Below, piece by piece: positions 53,768 through 62,708 of a stretch of DNA of 64,000 nucleotides. The stretch is from the NCBI RefSeq assembly GCF_000718025.1, contig NZ_JODS01000030.1, positions 1-64,000 on the forward strand, in the 5' to 3' direction. Source of the stretch: Kitasatospora purpeofusca (GTDB lineage Bacteria > Actinomycetota > Actinomycetes > Streptomycetales > Streptomycetaceae). Below the pieces are notes generated by a model, which saw only the letters and a program-made list of their open reading frames with translations, was not told where the DNA came from and did no database searches. Positions within the stretch are counted from its first letter, which is position 1; the number at the start of each line of letters is the position of its first letter. The translations under genes were made by a program, and so were the position numbers.

Positions 53768-56734
53768 CTACGGCGCGGGGGGAGGGAAGGGCTCGGTGTG
53801 CTGCTGGGAGATGAGGTCCGCCACGGGGGAGGCCTCGGGCACACCGAGCCGCGTGAAGACGGCGTGCGCCTCGCGCAGGCACGCCAGTCCGCGTGCCGGC
53901 TGGGCGAGGCCGAGCAACGCCTCGCCCAGCGCGGCGTTCGCCAGGCCCTGGCAGTAGGCGGAGTCCATCTCCAGCCCGATCGCGAGCGACTCCTCGGCCG
54001 TCTCCGCCGCCTCGGCCTGCTGGCCGGCGGCGAGCAGCGAGGAGGAGAGCCGGGCGAGGGTGTAGCCCTCCCAGAGCGGGTTCTGCTGGGCCTGGTACAG
54101 CTTGTGTGCTTCCCGCAGATGGTCGACCGCCTCGCCGGACGCGAGGACGACGCCGAGCTGGTAGAGCGTGTCGGCCAGGCACGGTCCGTTCTTGGAGGCC
54201 CGCGCGGCCGCCACCGCCTCGCTGGCGGAACTGACGGCGACCTCGGTCATCCCCAGCCGTTGCTGGACGCGGGCGATGTTGCTGATGAGCCTGGCCTCGC
54301 CGATCGGCGCACCGACCACCCGGCTGATCGCGAGTGCCTGTTCGAAGAACGGCAGCGCCTCGGCGGGGCGGTTGCCGATGCTGAGGATGATGCCGAGGGT
54401 GTTGGTGGCGGCGGATCGAAGGACCGTCATGTCGCCGCTGGTCTGGAACTCCAGGCTCCGTCGCAGGGACCGCTCGGCGCCCTGGAAGTCATTGGTGACG
54501 GACTGCAGGGTGCCGATCGCGAAGTGCACCCGCGCGAGTCCGGCGGTGTCGTCGGTCAGCTGGGCGTTGCGGTCCGCCACTTCCAGGATCGAGCGGACCC
54601 GGGGGCCCTGGGTGGGGTCGGCGCCGAGGCTGTACAGCAGGATCAGCAGGTCCACCGCCGGCCGTCGCAGCTCGCTCGGCCCGCAGACCGCGGTCTCCAC
54701 CGAGCTGAGCAGGACGGCGTTCTCGGACCGGAGCCACTCCCGGGCGGCGTCGCTCGTCGGCAGCGGCAGTCCGGGGCCGTCCGGCGGACTCAGCGGCTCG
54801 GGCAGCTGGTCGTCGGGTTCGATCGCCCGGGCGGCGTTGTACATGGTGGGCAGCAGCAGGTTCAGCAGTCGCCGCACCGCCGCGTTCTGCTGCTCCGTGT
54901 CGCCGACCCGTTCGTTCTGGCGCTGGGCGTAGAGCCGCAGCAGGTCGTGGTACCGGTAGCGCCCCGGGGTGAAGCACTCCAGCATGTTGGCCTCGACGAG
55001 CGCCTCGGCGACGTCCTCGGCCGTCCGCTCGTCGGTGCCCAGCAGCGCGGCGGCCGCAGCCAGCGGGAAGTCGGGCGAGTCGATCAGCGCGAGCAGGCGA
55101 AAGGCCCGAGCCTCGGTGGGGGACAGCTGTCCGTACCCGAGCCCGATGGTGGTCTCCACGGCGAGGTTGCCGAGTTGGAGCTCGTCCAGGCGCCGCCGTT
55201 GATCGGCTAACCGACGGGCCAGGTCGGAGACGCTCCACCGGGGGCGGCTGGCGAGCCGGGCGGCGGCGATGCGGACCGCGAGCGGCAGGAAGCCGCAGGC
55301 GGTCACCACGGCCATGGCGGCTTCGGGCTCGGCGGCGACGCGCTGCTCGCCGACGATCGTGGAGAAGAGCGCCAGCGCCTCTTCCGGGGTCAGCTCCTCG
55401 ACGTCCACCAGGTGCGCGCCGGGGATGCCGGCCAGCCGGGAGCGGCTGGTGGCGAGCACCGCGCAGCTGGAGACGCCGGGGATCAGCGGGCGGATCTGCT
55501 CGGCGTCCTGGGCGTTGTCGAGCAGGATCAGCATCCGTCGACTGGCGAGCAGTGACCGGTAGAGGGCGGCGCGCTGCTCCAGCGAGTCGGGGTTCTCGGT
55601 GACGCCGAGCGCGTGCAGGAAGTCGCCGAGCACCATGGCGGGATCGGCCGGTGAGGCGCCCGCGCCGCGGAGGTCGACGTAGAGCTGCCCGTCCGGGAAC
55701 TCCGTGCGGACCCGGTGGGCGACGTGCACGGCGAGGGTCGTCTTGCCGACGCCGCCGATACCGGCCAGTGAAGTGACCACCACGGCCTGGCCGGTGGCGC
55801 TCATCAGGACGGCCGAGAGGTCGGCCACCATCTCCGCCCGGCCGCTGAAGTCGGAGACATCGGCAGGGAGTTGGGCCGGGGCCGGCTGGGGCGCCGGGTT
55901 CTCCTCCCGGGCGGCGGGCGTTGGCGCGGGAGCCACCGGGAGCACCAGTGCCGGGTCCGCGGCCAGGATCCGGGAGTGCATCGCGGAGAGGCCGGTGCCC
56001 GGTTCGACACCCAGTTCGTCGATCAGCAGCTTCCGGGTGTCGGTGTAGACGCCGAGCGCCTCCGCCTGCCGGCCGCAGCGGTACAGCGCGAGCATCAGGA
56101 GTTCGCGCAGCCGCTCGCGCAGTGGGTGTTCGGCGGTGAGCGCGTTCAGTTCGCCGACCACCTCGGCGTGCAGGCCGATGTCCAGCGCGACCGCGCAGCG
56201 TTCCTCGGCCACCGACACCTGGCGCTCGGCGAGCCGCTGCCGCTGGGAGTCCGCGTACGGGCCGGGGACGCCGGTGAGCGGCCGGCCGGCGAACAGCGCC
56301 AGCGAGCGGACCAGCAGGTGGTGGGCGTTGTCCAGGTCCCCGGCGCCGCGTGCGGTCGCGGCCTCGACGGCGAGGTTCTCGAAGACGATGACGTCGAGGG
56401 CCTCGGCCGGGATGTGCAGGGCGTAGCCGTCGGCGACCGAGACCAGGAACTCGGCGGGACGGCGCACCTCGCGGCGGGGTTCGATGACCGTGCGCAGCCG
56501 GGAGACATAGGTGCGCAGAGCCGCGACGGCCTGGGTGGGCGGCCGGTCGCCCCAGAGTCCGTCGACGAGGTCCTGGGTGGTGACCGGGCGGCCGGCGTGC
56601 AGCAGGAGCATGGTCAGGACGGCCTGCTGCTGCGGGGAACCGAGGGCGAGCTGCCTGCCGTCGAGCCAGGCCTGGACCGGACCGAGTACCTGGAAGCGCA
56701 GCGCCGGAGCAGGCGGCGTCTCCCGAAACTCCAT
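53768..56734 (-). CDS. AfsR-like SARP regulator (SARP-BTAD-NB-ARC-TPR), with a TTA codon
   Basis: 988 aa, the size of AfsR. Residues 10-105 form the OmpR-like SARP DNA-binding domain (VLTMLLLHAGRPVTTQDLVD, then AVAALRTYVSRLRTVIEP); about 115-265 is the bacterial activation domain. The NB-ARC ATPase follows, with P-loop GIGGVGKTTL near residue 325 and LILLDNAQD near 400, and ATSRSRLAG and LPLAVRIAA as later blocks. The C-terminal 290 residues are helical TPR-like repeats. Codon 509 (55210-55208, in RRLADQ) is TTA, the only TTA I found in the window's genes, so translation should depend on bldA. The ATG at 56734 has GGGGGA upstream. It faces a two-gene operon of tiny proteins whose promoter fits a SARP target. 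Confidence 0.93.
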   Translation of the reverse strand: MEFRETPPAPALRFQVLGPVQAWLDGRQLALGSPQQQAVLTMLLLHAGRPVTTQDLVDGLWGDRPPTQAVAALRTYVSRLRTVIEPRREVRRPAEFLVSVADGYALHIPAEALDVIVFENLAVEAATARGAGDLDNAHHLLVRSLALFAGRPLTGVPGPYADSQRQRLAERQVSVAEERCAVALDIGLHAEVVGELNALTAEHPLRERLRELLMLALYRCGRQAEALGVYTDTRKLLIDELGVEPGTGLSAMHSRILAADPALVLPVAPAPTPAAREENPAPQPAPAQLPADVSDFSGRAEMVADLSAVLMSATGQAVVVTSLAGIGGVGKTTLAVHVAHRVRTEFPDGQLYVDLRGAGASPADPAMVLGDFLHALGVTENPDSLEQRAALYRSLLASRRMLILLDNAQDAEQIRPLIPGVSSCAVLATSRSRLAGIPGAHLVDVEELTPEEALALFSTIVGEQRVAAEPEAAMAVVTACGFLPLAVRIAAARLASRPRWSVSDLARRLADQRRRLDELQLGNLAVETTIGLGYGQLSPTEARAFRLLALIDSPDFPLAAAAALLGTDERTAEDVAEALVEANMLECFTPGRYRYHDLLRLYAQRQNERVGDTEQQNAAVRRLLNLLLPTMYNAARAIEPDDQLPEPLSPPDGPGLPLPTSDAAREWLRSENAVLLSSVETAVCGPSELRRPAVDLLILLYSLGADPTQGPRVRSILEVADRNAQLTDDTAGLARVHFAIGTLQSVTNDFQGAERSLRRSLEFQTSGDMTVLRSAATNTLGIILSIGNRPAEALPFFEQALAISRVVGAPIGEARLISNIARVQQRLGMTEVAVSSASEAVAAARASKNGPCLADTLYQLGVVLASGEAVDHLREAHKLYQAQQNPLWEGYTLARLSSSLLAAGQQAEAAETAEESLAIGLEMDSAYCQGLANAALGEALLGLAQPARGLACLREAHAVFTRLGVPEASPVADLISQQHTEPFPPPAP

Positions 56735-56852
56735 GTAGTCCCCCGATGGCCTGGTGTCGATTTCCCGGTAGGGCGCTCGGCGGTTCCGCCGTTGTGGTGG
56801 CTTCAGCTTAGGCGGGGGGCCGACTCTGCCGGACGGCACGGTCAGCCGCACG

Positions 56853-56884
56853 ATGTTTATCGGACATTTAATCAACCCTACGAT
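56853..56884 (+). promoter_or_regulatory. SARP box and -10 of the peptide operon
   Basis: ATGTTTA (56853-56859) and ACATTTA (56864-56870) match at 5 of 7 bases and are separated by 4 bp, an 11-bp period. Exactly 8 bp later comes TACGAT (56879-56884), a good -10. This is the known layout of SARP-activated promoters. Transcription would start near 56891 and give a leader of about 60 nt. Confidence 0.8.
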
Positions 56885-56951
56885 ACTGACTCCGTGCCCG
56901 CGCCGAGCCGGTGGGGCACACGACATTTGATGACCGAAAGGCGGCCCGCCC

Positions 56952-57209
56952 ATGGCCAACAACGAGAGCGCGACCCCCGTGTCGACCGAGCCGGCCGTCG
57001 AGGCCGTCGCCGGCCAGGCCGTCGAGGGCGCGATCGCGGCGACCCCGAACCCGGCCGAGTACACCGAGCCCACCGCCGACCACAAGGCCGACCTGCTGGA
57101 CGACGAGTTCGGTGACGAGGGCCAGTACATCGTGGAGGCCGAGAAGGCCGACGGTGCCGAGCCCGGCCAGAAGCGCGAGCCGCAGGGCATCATCGCCGCG
57201 CACCCGTAA
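56952..57209 (+). CDS. Small acidic protein ending in GIIAAHP
   Basis: 85 aa, no signal peptide or membrane segment. It is acidic (LLDDEFGDEGQYIVEAEKAD), Ala/Pro/Thr-rich at the N-terminus and probably disordered. Its last residues, after QKREPQ, are GIIAAHP, one substitution from the seven C-terminal residues of the exported peptide in the next gene. A Lys-Arg pair precedes this tail and could be a cleavage site. The ATG at 56952 has GAAAGGCGG upstream. It is first in an operon 218 bp from, and divergent to, the SARP gene. Possible roles are precursor, antagonist or cytoplasmic sponge for the same receptor; none is shown. Confidence 0.82.
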   Translation: MANNESATPVSTEPAVEAVAGQAVEGAIAATPNPAEYTEPTADHKADLLDDEFGDEGQYIVEAEKADGAEPGQKREPQGIIAAHP

Positions 57210-57242
57210 GCGCGTCGATCAGCAGTTCCGGGGGGAACATCC

Positions 57243-57356
57243 GTGAAGCACTTCCGTCGCCTCGCGATCGTCGCCGTCTCGACGATCGTGGTGACCACCG
57301 GCTACCTCGTGACCGCCACCGGCGCCTCTGCCGGAATCATTGCCGGTCACCCGTAG
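57243..57356 (+). CDS. 37-aa exported peptide, predicted heptapeptide GIIAGHP
   Basis: 37 aa. MKHFRR is a basic start and residues 7-23 are hydrophobic (LAIVAVSTIVVTTGYLV). The signal-peptidase site AxA is TGASA (28-30), so cleavage would leave only GIIAGHP (31-37). GGGGGGAA lies 6-7 nt before the GTG at 57243. The gene begins 33 nt after the preceding stop, and a hairpin terminator follows at 57371-57411. A secreted peptide of seven residues, whose sequence is echoed in the neighbour protein and next to a TPR regulator, is the pattern of a peptide pheromone. A short leaky signal anchor is the alternative. Confidence 0.85.
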   Translation: MKHFRRLAIVAVSTIVVTTGYLVTATGASAGIIAGHP

Positions 57357-57709
57357 CTCCACACGCCACCCGAGCGCCCCGCGTCCCGCCACCGGCGGTG
57401 CGGGGCGTTCGTGCGTCGGGCCGCCGGCGGCCCTTCGCTTCACGGGATGGGATTCCCGGTGCCAATTCGGCACTGATATCGGCGGAAACCGCCCATGTGT
57501 ATACGAGTTGATCTCACCCTTGTCGCGTTCACGAGTTGTACGGCCGCGGTCACCGGAGTCTTTGCCGAGAATGTCGGCAATTGCCTCCGGCACATGTCCC
57601 CACAGCCCTCCCCACGGCCCGCCCGCCCCGCCCGCCCCGGCCGCGAGCGGTCCGCACGCGTGCCCGGTGGCCGGAACTCGCCGTCGGGCTTGCCCCGCCG
57701 GGTGAGGGG
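57357..57709. other. Intergenic region after the peptide operon
   Basis: About 350 bp. Apart from the terminator at 57371-57411 I see no gene or clear site; the open frames are long only because of high GC. Confidence 0.5.
57371..57411 (+). terminator. Terminator of the peptide operon
   Basis: CGAGCGCCCCGC (57371-57382) pairs with GCGGGGCGTTCG (57400-57411), one G-T pair, 17-nt loop, just after the peptide stop at 57356. Confidence 0.82.
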
Positions 57710-57997
57710 TCAGGCCGCGTGGGCGGGGGCGGTCGGGGCCGGGTCGGCGCGGCCGGCGGGTCTGGTGGGGTCGGCCGGGTCGGCGTCGGCGGCGCCGCTG
57801 CTCCCGCCGTCGGCCGGGCCGGCCGGGGTGACGTGTTCGGGGCGGGCGGTCCACTCGCAACCGCCCTCGGGCGGGCGGAGGTAGTGCTCCCCGCCGATGG
57901 TGTCCATGTAGATGCCGGTGCGTCCGGTCCTGGTGTCGAGGACGGATTCCCCCACGCGCGGCCGGTAGGCCGCGGCGGCGCGCTTTCGGATGCTCAC
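57710..57997 (-). CDS. Small hypothetical protein
   Basis: 95 aa from the GTG at 57997, with AAGGAG 6 nt upstream. The N-terminal 55 residues (KRAAAAYRPRVGESVLDTRT, then GIYMDTIGGEHYLRPPEGG) look like a small beta-barrel; the C-terminal 40 are Ala/Pro/Asp-rich and disordered. I recognise it as a type common in Streptomyces, without a known function. It is divergent from the GntR gene, and the twin operators between them could control both. Confidence 0.75.
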   Translation of the reverse strand: MSIRKRAAAAYRPRVGESVLDTRTGRTGIYMDTIGGEHYLRPPEGGCEWTARPEHVTPAGPADGGSSGAADADPADPTRPAGRADPAPTAPAHAA

Positions 57998-58106
57998 CGC
58001 GCTGCTCCTTGCTGCTCCGGTGCGGGCGCGGCGACGGTGGTGGCCGGCCCTGGTCGCTGTCGTGGCTTGGCTTTTTGGTTCGGCTCTGCTCGGCGACTAC
58101 CCAGCA

Positions 58107-58135
58107 TCTCTAGAGAAGCTAATATCTCTAGAGAT
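58107..58135. promoter_or_regulatory. Twin palindromic GntR operators
   Basis: TCTCTAGAGA (58107-58116) and ATCTCTAGAGAT (58124-58135) are perfect palindromes 18 bp centre to centre, 82 bp upstream of the GntR start. HutC-type repressors bind such short dyads; autoregulation is likely. Confidence 0.8.
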
Positions 58136-58216
58136 GTCAACGGTCCAGCCGGTCCTATCGGCTTACCGGCGGCCGCGGGCGCGCCTACGATTTCCGAGAG
58201 GACGAGGGAGAAGGCG

Positions 58217-58978
58217 ATGGTCGGCAGCAGCAGCGGCGAGAAGCAGCCCAAGTACCAACGGATCGCCGACACCCTGAAGGCGGCCATCGACGCCGGCGAG
58301 TACCGGGCGGGCGACCGGTTGCCCGGCGAGAACGACCTCATGGACGTCTACGGCGTGGCCAGGATGACCGCCCGTCAGGCCCTCGGCGTGCTGCAGAGCG
58401 AGGGCATCGCCGAGGCCCGCCGCGGGGCCGGCGTCTTCGTCCGGGACTTCCGGCCGCTGCGCCGGCGCGGGATCCAACGGCTCGCCCAGGGCCAGTGGGG
58501 CTCGGGCCGGTCGATATGGTCGGCCGACATCGACAACCGCACCCTGGTCGTCGACCAGGTGTCGGTCACCGAGCAGGGCGCGCCCGAGCACGTGGCCCGG
58601 GTGCTCGGCGTCGACCCGGGCGAGCCGATGTGCGTGCGGCACCGGCGCTTCGTCCTGGACGGCAAGCCGGTGCTGCTCTCGACCTCCTACCTTCCCGCCG
58701 GACTCGTGGCCGGTACCGCCATCACCCGTGAGGACACCGGGCCGGGCGGCACCTACGCGCGGCTGGCCGAGATCGGCGCCAAGCCGGTGCACTTCCGCGA
58801 GGAGGTCCGCTCCCGGATGCCGGCCGCCGAGGAGACCGTCCGGCTGGAGCTCTCCGCCGGCACCCCGGTGATCCTCATCTGCCGGACCGCCTTCGCCGAC
58901 GAGGGCCAGGTCGTCGAGCTGAACGAGATGATCCTGGACGCGGCCTCCTACGTCCTGGAGTACGACTTCGACGCCTGA
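58217..58978 (+). CDS. HutC-type GntR regulator (UTRA domain)
   Basis: 253 aa. The winged HTH is at about residues 10-75: YQRIADTLKAAIDAGEYRAG, then ARMTARQALGVLQSEGIAEA and the wing GAGVFVRDF. The C-terminal UTRA domain (about 95-250) binds a small ligand. Homologues of the KorSA kind control conjugation functions, others sugar or amino-acid catabolism; no such genes flank it here. The ATG at 58217 has GGGAGAAGG upstream. It likely represses itself through the twin palindromes at 58107-58135. Confidence 0.9.
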   Translation: MVGSSSGEKQPKYQRIADTLKAAIDAGEYRAGDRLPGENDLMDVYGVARMTARQALGVLQSEGIAEARRGAGVFVRDFRPLRRRGIQRLAQGQWGSGRSIWSADIDNRTLVVDQVSVTEQGAPEHVARVLGVDPGEPMCVRHRRFVLDGKPVLLSTSYLPAGLVAGTAITREDTGPGGTYARLAEIGAKPVHFREEVRSRMPAAEETVRLELSAGTPVILICRTAFADEGQVVELNEMILDAASYVLEYDFDA

Positions 58979-59032
58979 CGCCTGACGCCTGACGCCTGCA
59001 CACCCGGACCCGGACCCGGACCCGGACCCGGA
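58971..59032. repeat. Two adjacent microsatellite-like repeats
   Basis: ACGCCTG occurs four times in tandem (58971-58998); the first copy contains the GntR stop codon. CCCGGA then occurs five times (59003-59032). Both sit between the GntR stop and the convergent fumarase gene. Confidence 0.9.
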
Positions 59033-59118
59033 CGCGCCACCGCCCCGGACGCGGTCGGCGGCCGGGGCGGCGGGTCCAGCGGGAGCGACGGGGAGCGGCG
59101 GGCCCTCCCCGCTGCGCG

Positions 59119-60786
<1,668 letters not shown>

Positions 60787-60957
60787 GGGGGCGGTCCTTA
60801 GATGTCCAGTGTTGCCAGTGTTCCGGCTGCGTCGGCGAAGCACCCTGGAGGGCGAAAGCACCCTCAAGGGTAGGCCGCGCGCGAATCGCGCATGCGGGAA
60901 GGTCAGCCTGCGTGACCGGGGTCACCCACCGGTGGGGAAGGGTCTTGCCCGGTTGAC

Positions 60958-60963
60958 TAGGCT
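60958..60963 (+). promoter_or_regulatory. -10 hexamer of a leaderless transcript
   Basis: TAGGCT, then GGGCCC (6 nt), then the GTG at 60970. It is identical to the ilvA hexamer. Confidence 0.65.
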
Positions 60964-60969
60964 GGGCCC

Positions 60970-61734
60970 GTGGAGAACTCGCCGTCGAAGGACCCGCAGG
61001 ACCAGCGGATGGACGATCAGGGCCGGGGGGCCGTACCGATGACCAAGCCTGCGGCGACGCCGCCCGCGCGACCCGAGCACGCCCCGGTGGCGGAGGCCGA
61101 GATCCGGGCCTCGGACGCCGACCGCGAACGGGTGGCGGAGCTGCTGCGCGACGCCTACGCCGAGGGGCGGTTGGACGTCGAGGAGCACGCCGAGCGGATC
61201 GAGGCGGCGTACGCGGCCAAGACCCTGGGCGACCTCGTGCCGCTGACCCGGGACCTCCCGGTGCACAGCGGGATCTCCTTCGAGAAGCCGCCGTTGGGCG
61301 ATCCGGCGGCGGCCCCGCGTCCGGACGGCCCGGTGCGGCTGCCGGCCCGCAACGAGGCGCCGACCATGCTGGCGGTCTTCGGCGGCTCGTCCCGCAAGGG
61401 CCGGTGGCGGGTGGGCTCCACCCTGCGGGCGGTGGCGATCTTCGGCGGGGTCGAGATCGATCTGACGGACGCCGTGTTCGAGTCGCCCGAGGTGGTGATC
61501 GACGTGGTGGCGATCTTCGGCGGGGTGGAGATCAAGGTGCCGGAGAACGTCAGCCTGCACGGCGGCGGCGTCGGCATCTTCGGTGGCTTCGACGTCAAGG
61601 AGCAGACCGCGGCGGACCCGTACGCGCCGGTGGTGCGGGTCAAGGGCACCGCGGTGTTCGGCGGTTGCGAGGCCAAGCCGCGCCGGGGCAAGAAGCTCAA
61701 GGAGTGGGTGCGCAAGCAGCTCGGCGCCGACTGA
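60970..61734 (+). CDS. DUF1707 protein with LiaF-like C-terminal domain
   Basis: 254 aa. DUF1707 lies at about residues 42-95: IRASDADRERVAELLRDAYA and EGRLDVEEHAERIEAAYAAK. The second half (about 130-240) is a repeated beta-helix unit with recurring VFGGSSRKG, AIFGGVEIDL, AIFGGVEIKV, GIFGGFDVK and VFGGCEAK, as in cell-wall-stress LiaF/YvqF proteins. No transmembrane helix is evident. It starts with a leaderless GTG. A role in envelope stress is inferred from the second domain only. Confidence 0.88.
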   Translation: MENSPSKDPQDQRMDDQGRGAVPMTKPAATPPARPEHAPVAEAEIRASDADRERVAELLRDAYAEGRLDVEEHAERIEAAYAAKTLGDLVPLTRDLPVHSGISFEKPPLGDPAAAPRPDGPVRLPARNEAPTMLAVFGGSSRKGRWRVGSTLRAVAIFGGVEIDLTDAVFESPEVVIDVVAIFGGVEIKVPENVSLHGGGVGIFGGFDVKEQTAADPYAPVVRVKGTAVFGGCEAKPRRGKKLKEWVRKQLGAD

Positions 61735-62064
61735 GCCCGCGGGCCCGGTGGTCGGACGGAACGGTCCGGCGGGCCGCCGCGAGGCATTCGGAACGACGGA
61801 CTCCGCCGCTCGGCGGCCGGTCCGGTGCCCGGCCGGGGACAACTCCCGGCCGGGCACTCGTCGTTGCGTCGGGTGCACGCTGTAGTCGGTTGCGTGCAGT
61901 GTGCATGAATCCCGGCGCCGTGGGGTAGTTCCTCTGGCACATCGCTTCTTGTACGGCTGCGTACCGGAGGCGGCCTGAGGCCGGCCCGGGTGTGAACGGG
62001 GACCCCGCAGCCGGGCAGGGGAGCGAGCTTCCCCGTGTCCGAGAGCCTCGTCAGGAGTACGGCC
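61735..62064. other. Intergenic region before the WhiB-like gene
   Basis: About 330 bp. The hairpin terminator is at 61825-61857, and the promoter of the WhiB-like gene must lie downstream. Imperfect repeats GTGCACG, CGTGCAG and GTGTGCATG cluster at 61870-61905. No gene is seen. Confidence 0.45.
61825..61857 (+). terminator. Terminator after the DUF1707 gene
   Basis: A 13-bp perfect stem (61825-61837 with 61845-61857), 7-nt loop; TCGTCGTTGCG follows. Confidence 0.85.
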
Positions 62065-62514
62065 GTGCTGCATCCGATCGAGTCCCGCACCACCTCGTCC
62101 GCCGTCCCGTCGCCGGCCGCCCCGTCGCCGGTCGCACGGCCGTCCGCCGCCGCCTCGCCGGTGGCCGCGGCGCAGTTGCTGGAGCGGCCCCCGGCACAGC
62201 CGGCGGGCGAGGACAGTCCGTGGCACACCGCGGCGGCCTGCCGGCGGGACGAGGTGGGCCTGTTCTTCGCGCCGTCCAAGGAGCCGACCGCGGCCCGGCT
62301 GTCGCGCGAGGAGCAGGCGAAGCAGGTGTGTGCCCGCTGCCCGGTGCTGCTGGCCTGCCGGGAGCACGCGCTGGCGCAGCCGGAGCCGTACGGGGTCTGG
62401 GGCGGGCTGACGGCGGCCGAGCGCCGGGTGGTGCTGGCGCGGCGCCGCCGGCGGGACGTCGAGCTGTGCGAGCCGGTCCGGGTGCCGGGGGCGAGGGGCC
62501 GGATCGCGGGGTGA
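62065..62514 (+). CDS. WhiB-like FeS transcription factor (Wbl)
   Basis: 149 aa. The Wbl cluster cysteines are C59 (AACRRDEVG), C89, C92 and C98 (QVCARCPVLLACR), the standard C...CxxCxxxxxC set, followed by the YGVWGGLT turn and a basic C-terminal helix (RRVVLARRRRRD). The N-terminal 50 residues are Ala/Pro/Ser-rich. The GTG at 62065 has AGGAG 8 nt upstream; a GTG at 62035 is open but has no site. A WhiB gene beside glpX and fumarase recalls the wblI neighbourhood of S. coelicolor, so it may be wblI. Role in development or redox sensing not shown. Confidence 0.92.
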   Translation: MLHPIESRTTSSAVPSPAAPSPVARPSAAASPVAAAQLLERPPAQPAGEDSPWHTAAACRRDEVGLFFAPSKEPTAARLSREEQAKQVCARCPVLLACREHALAQPEPYGVWGGLTAAERRVVLARRRRRDVELCEPVRVPGARGRIAG

Positions 62515-62609
62515 CTCCCGGTGCCGGGTCACGGGGGCGTCGGCACCCGCCCGGCGGGCCCCGCACACGTACACACGCACGTACGCACACGCACACGTAG
62601 ACGCACACG

Positions 62610-62650
62610 CCCGCGGCCTCGGCGAAGGGGGATTTCGCCGAGGCCGCGGG
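62610..62650. terminator. Convergent terminator
   Basis: A 17-bp perfect stem (62610-62626 with 62634-62650) between the WhiB-like gene and glpX, preceded by a CA-rich stretch (62568-62608). Confidence 0.9.
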
Positions 62651-62708
62651 TTCGTCGTGGCGCTGCCGTGGCCCGGGCCGCCGGTGGGCGGCCCGGTCAC
62701 GGGGTCGT

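Noticed and set aside
52392..57356. RiPP cluster with the 85-aa protein as precursor and the nearby methyltransferase as tailoring enzyme
   Set aside because: No cyclase, dehydratase, radical-SAM or RRE protein is nearby, and the methyltransferase is on the far side of the regulator with its own promoter region.
62568..62608. CA-rich tract resembling a short repeat array or CRISPR-like element
   Set aside because: It is simple-sequence DNA without repeat-spacer structure, next to a terminator.
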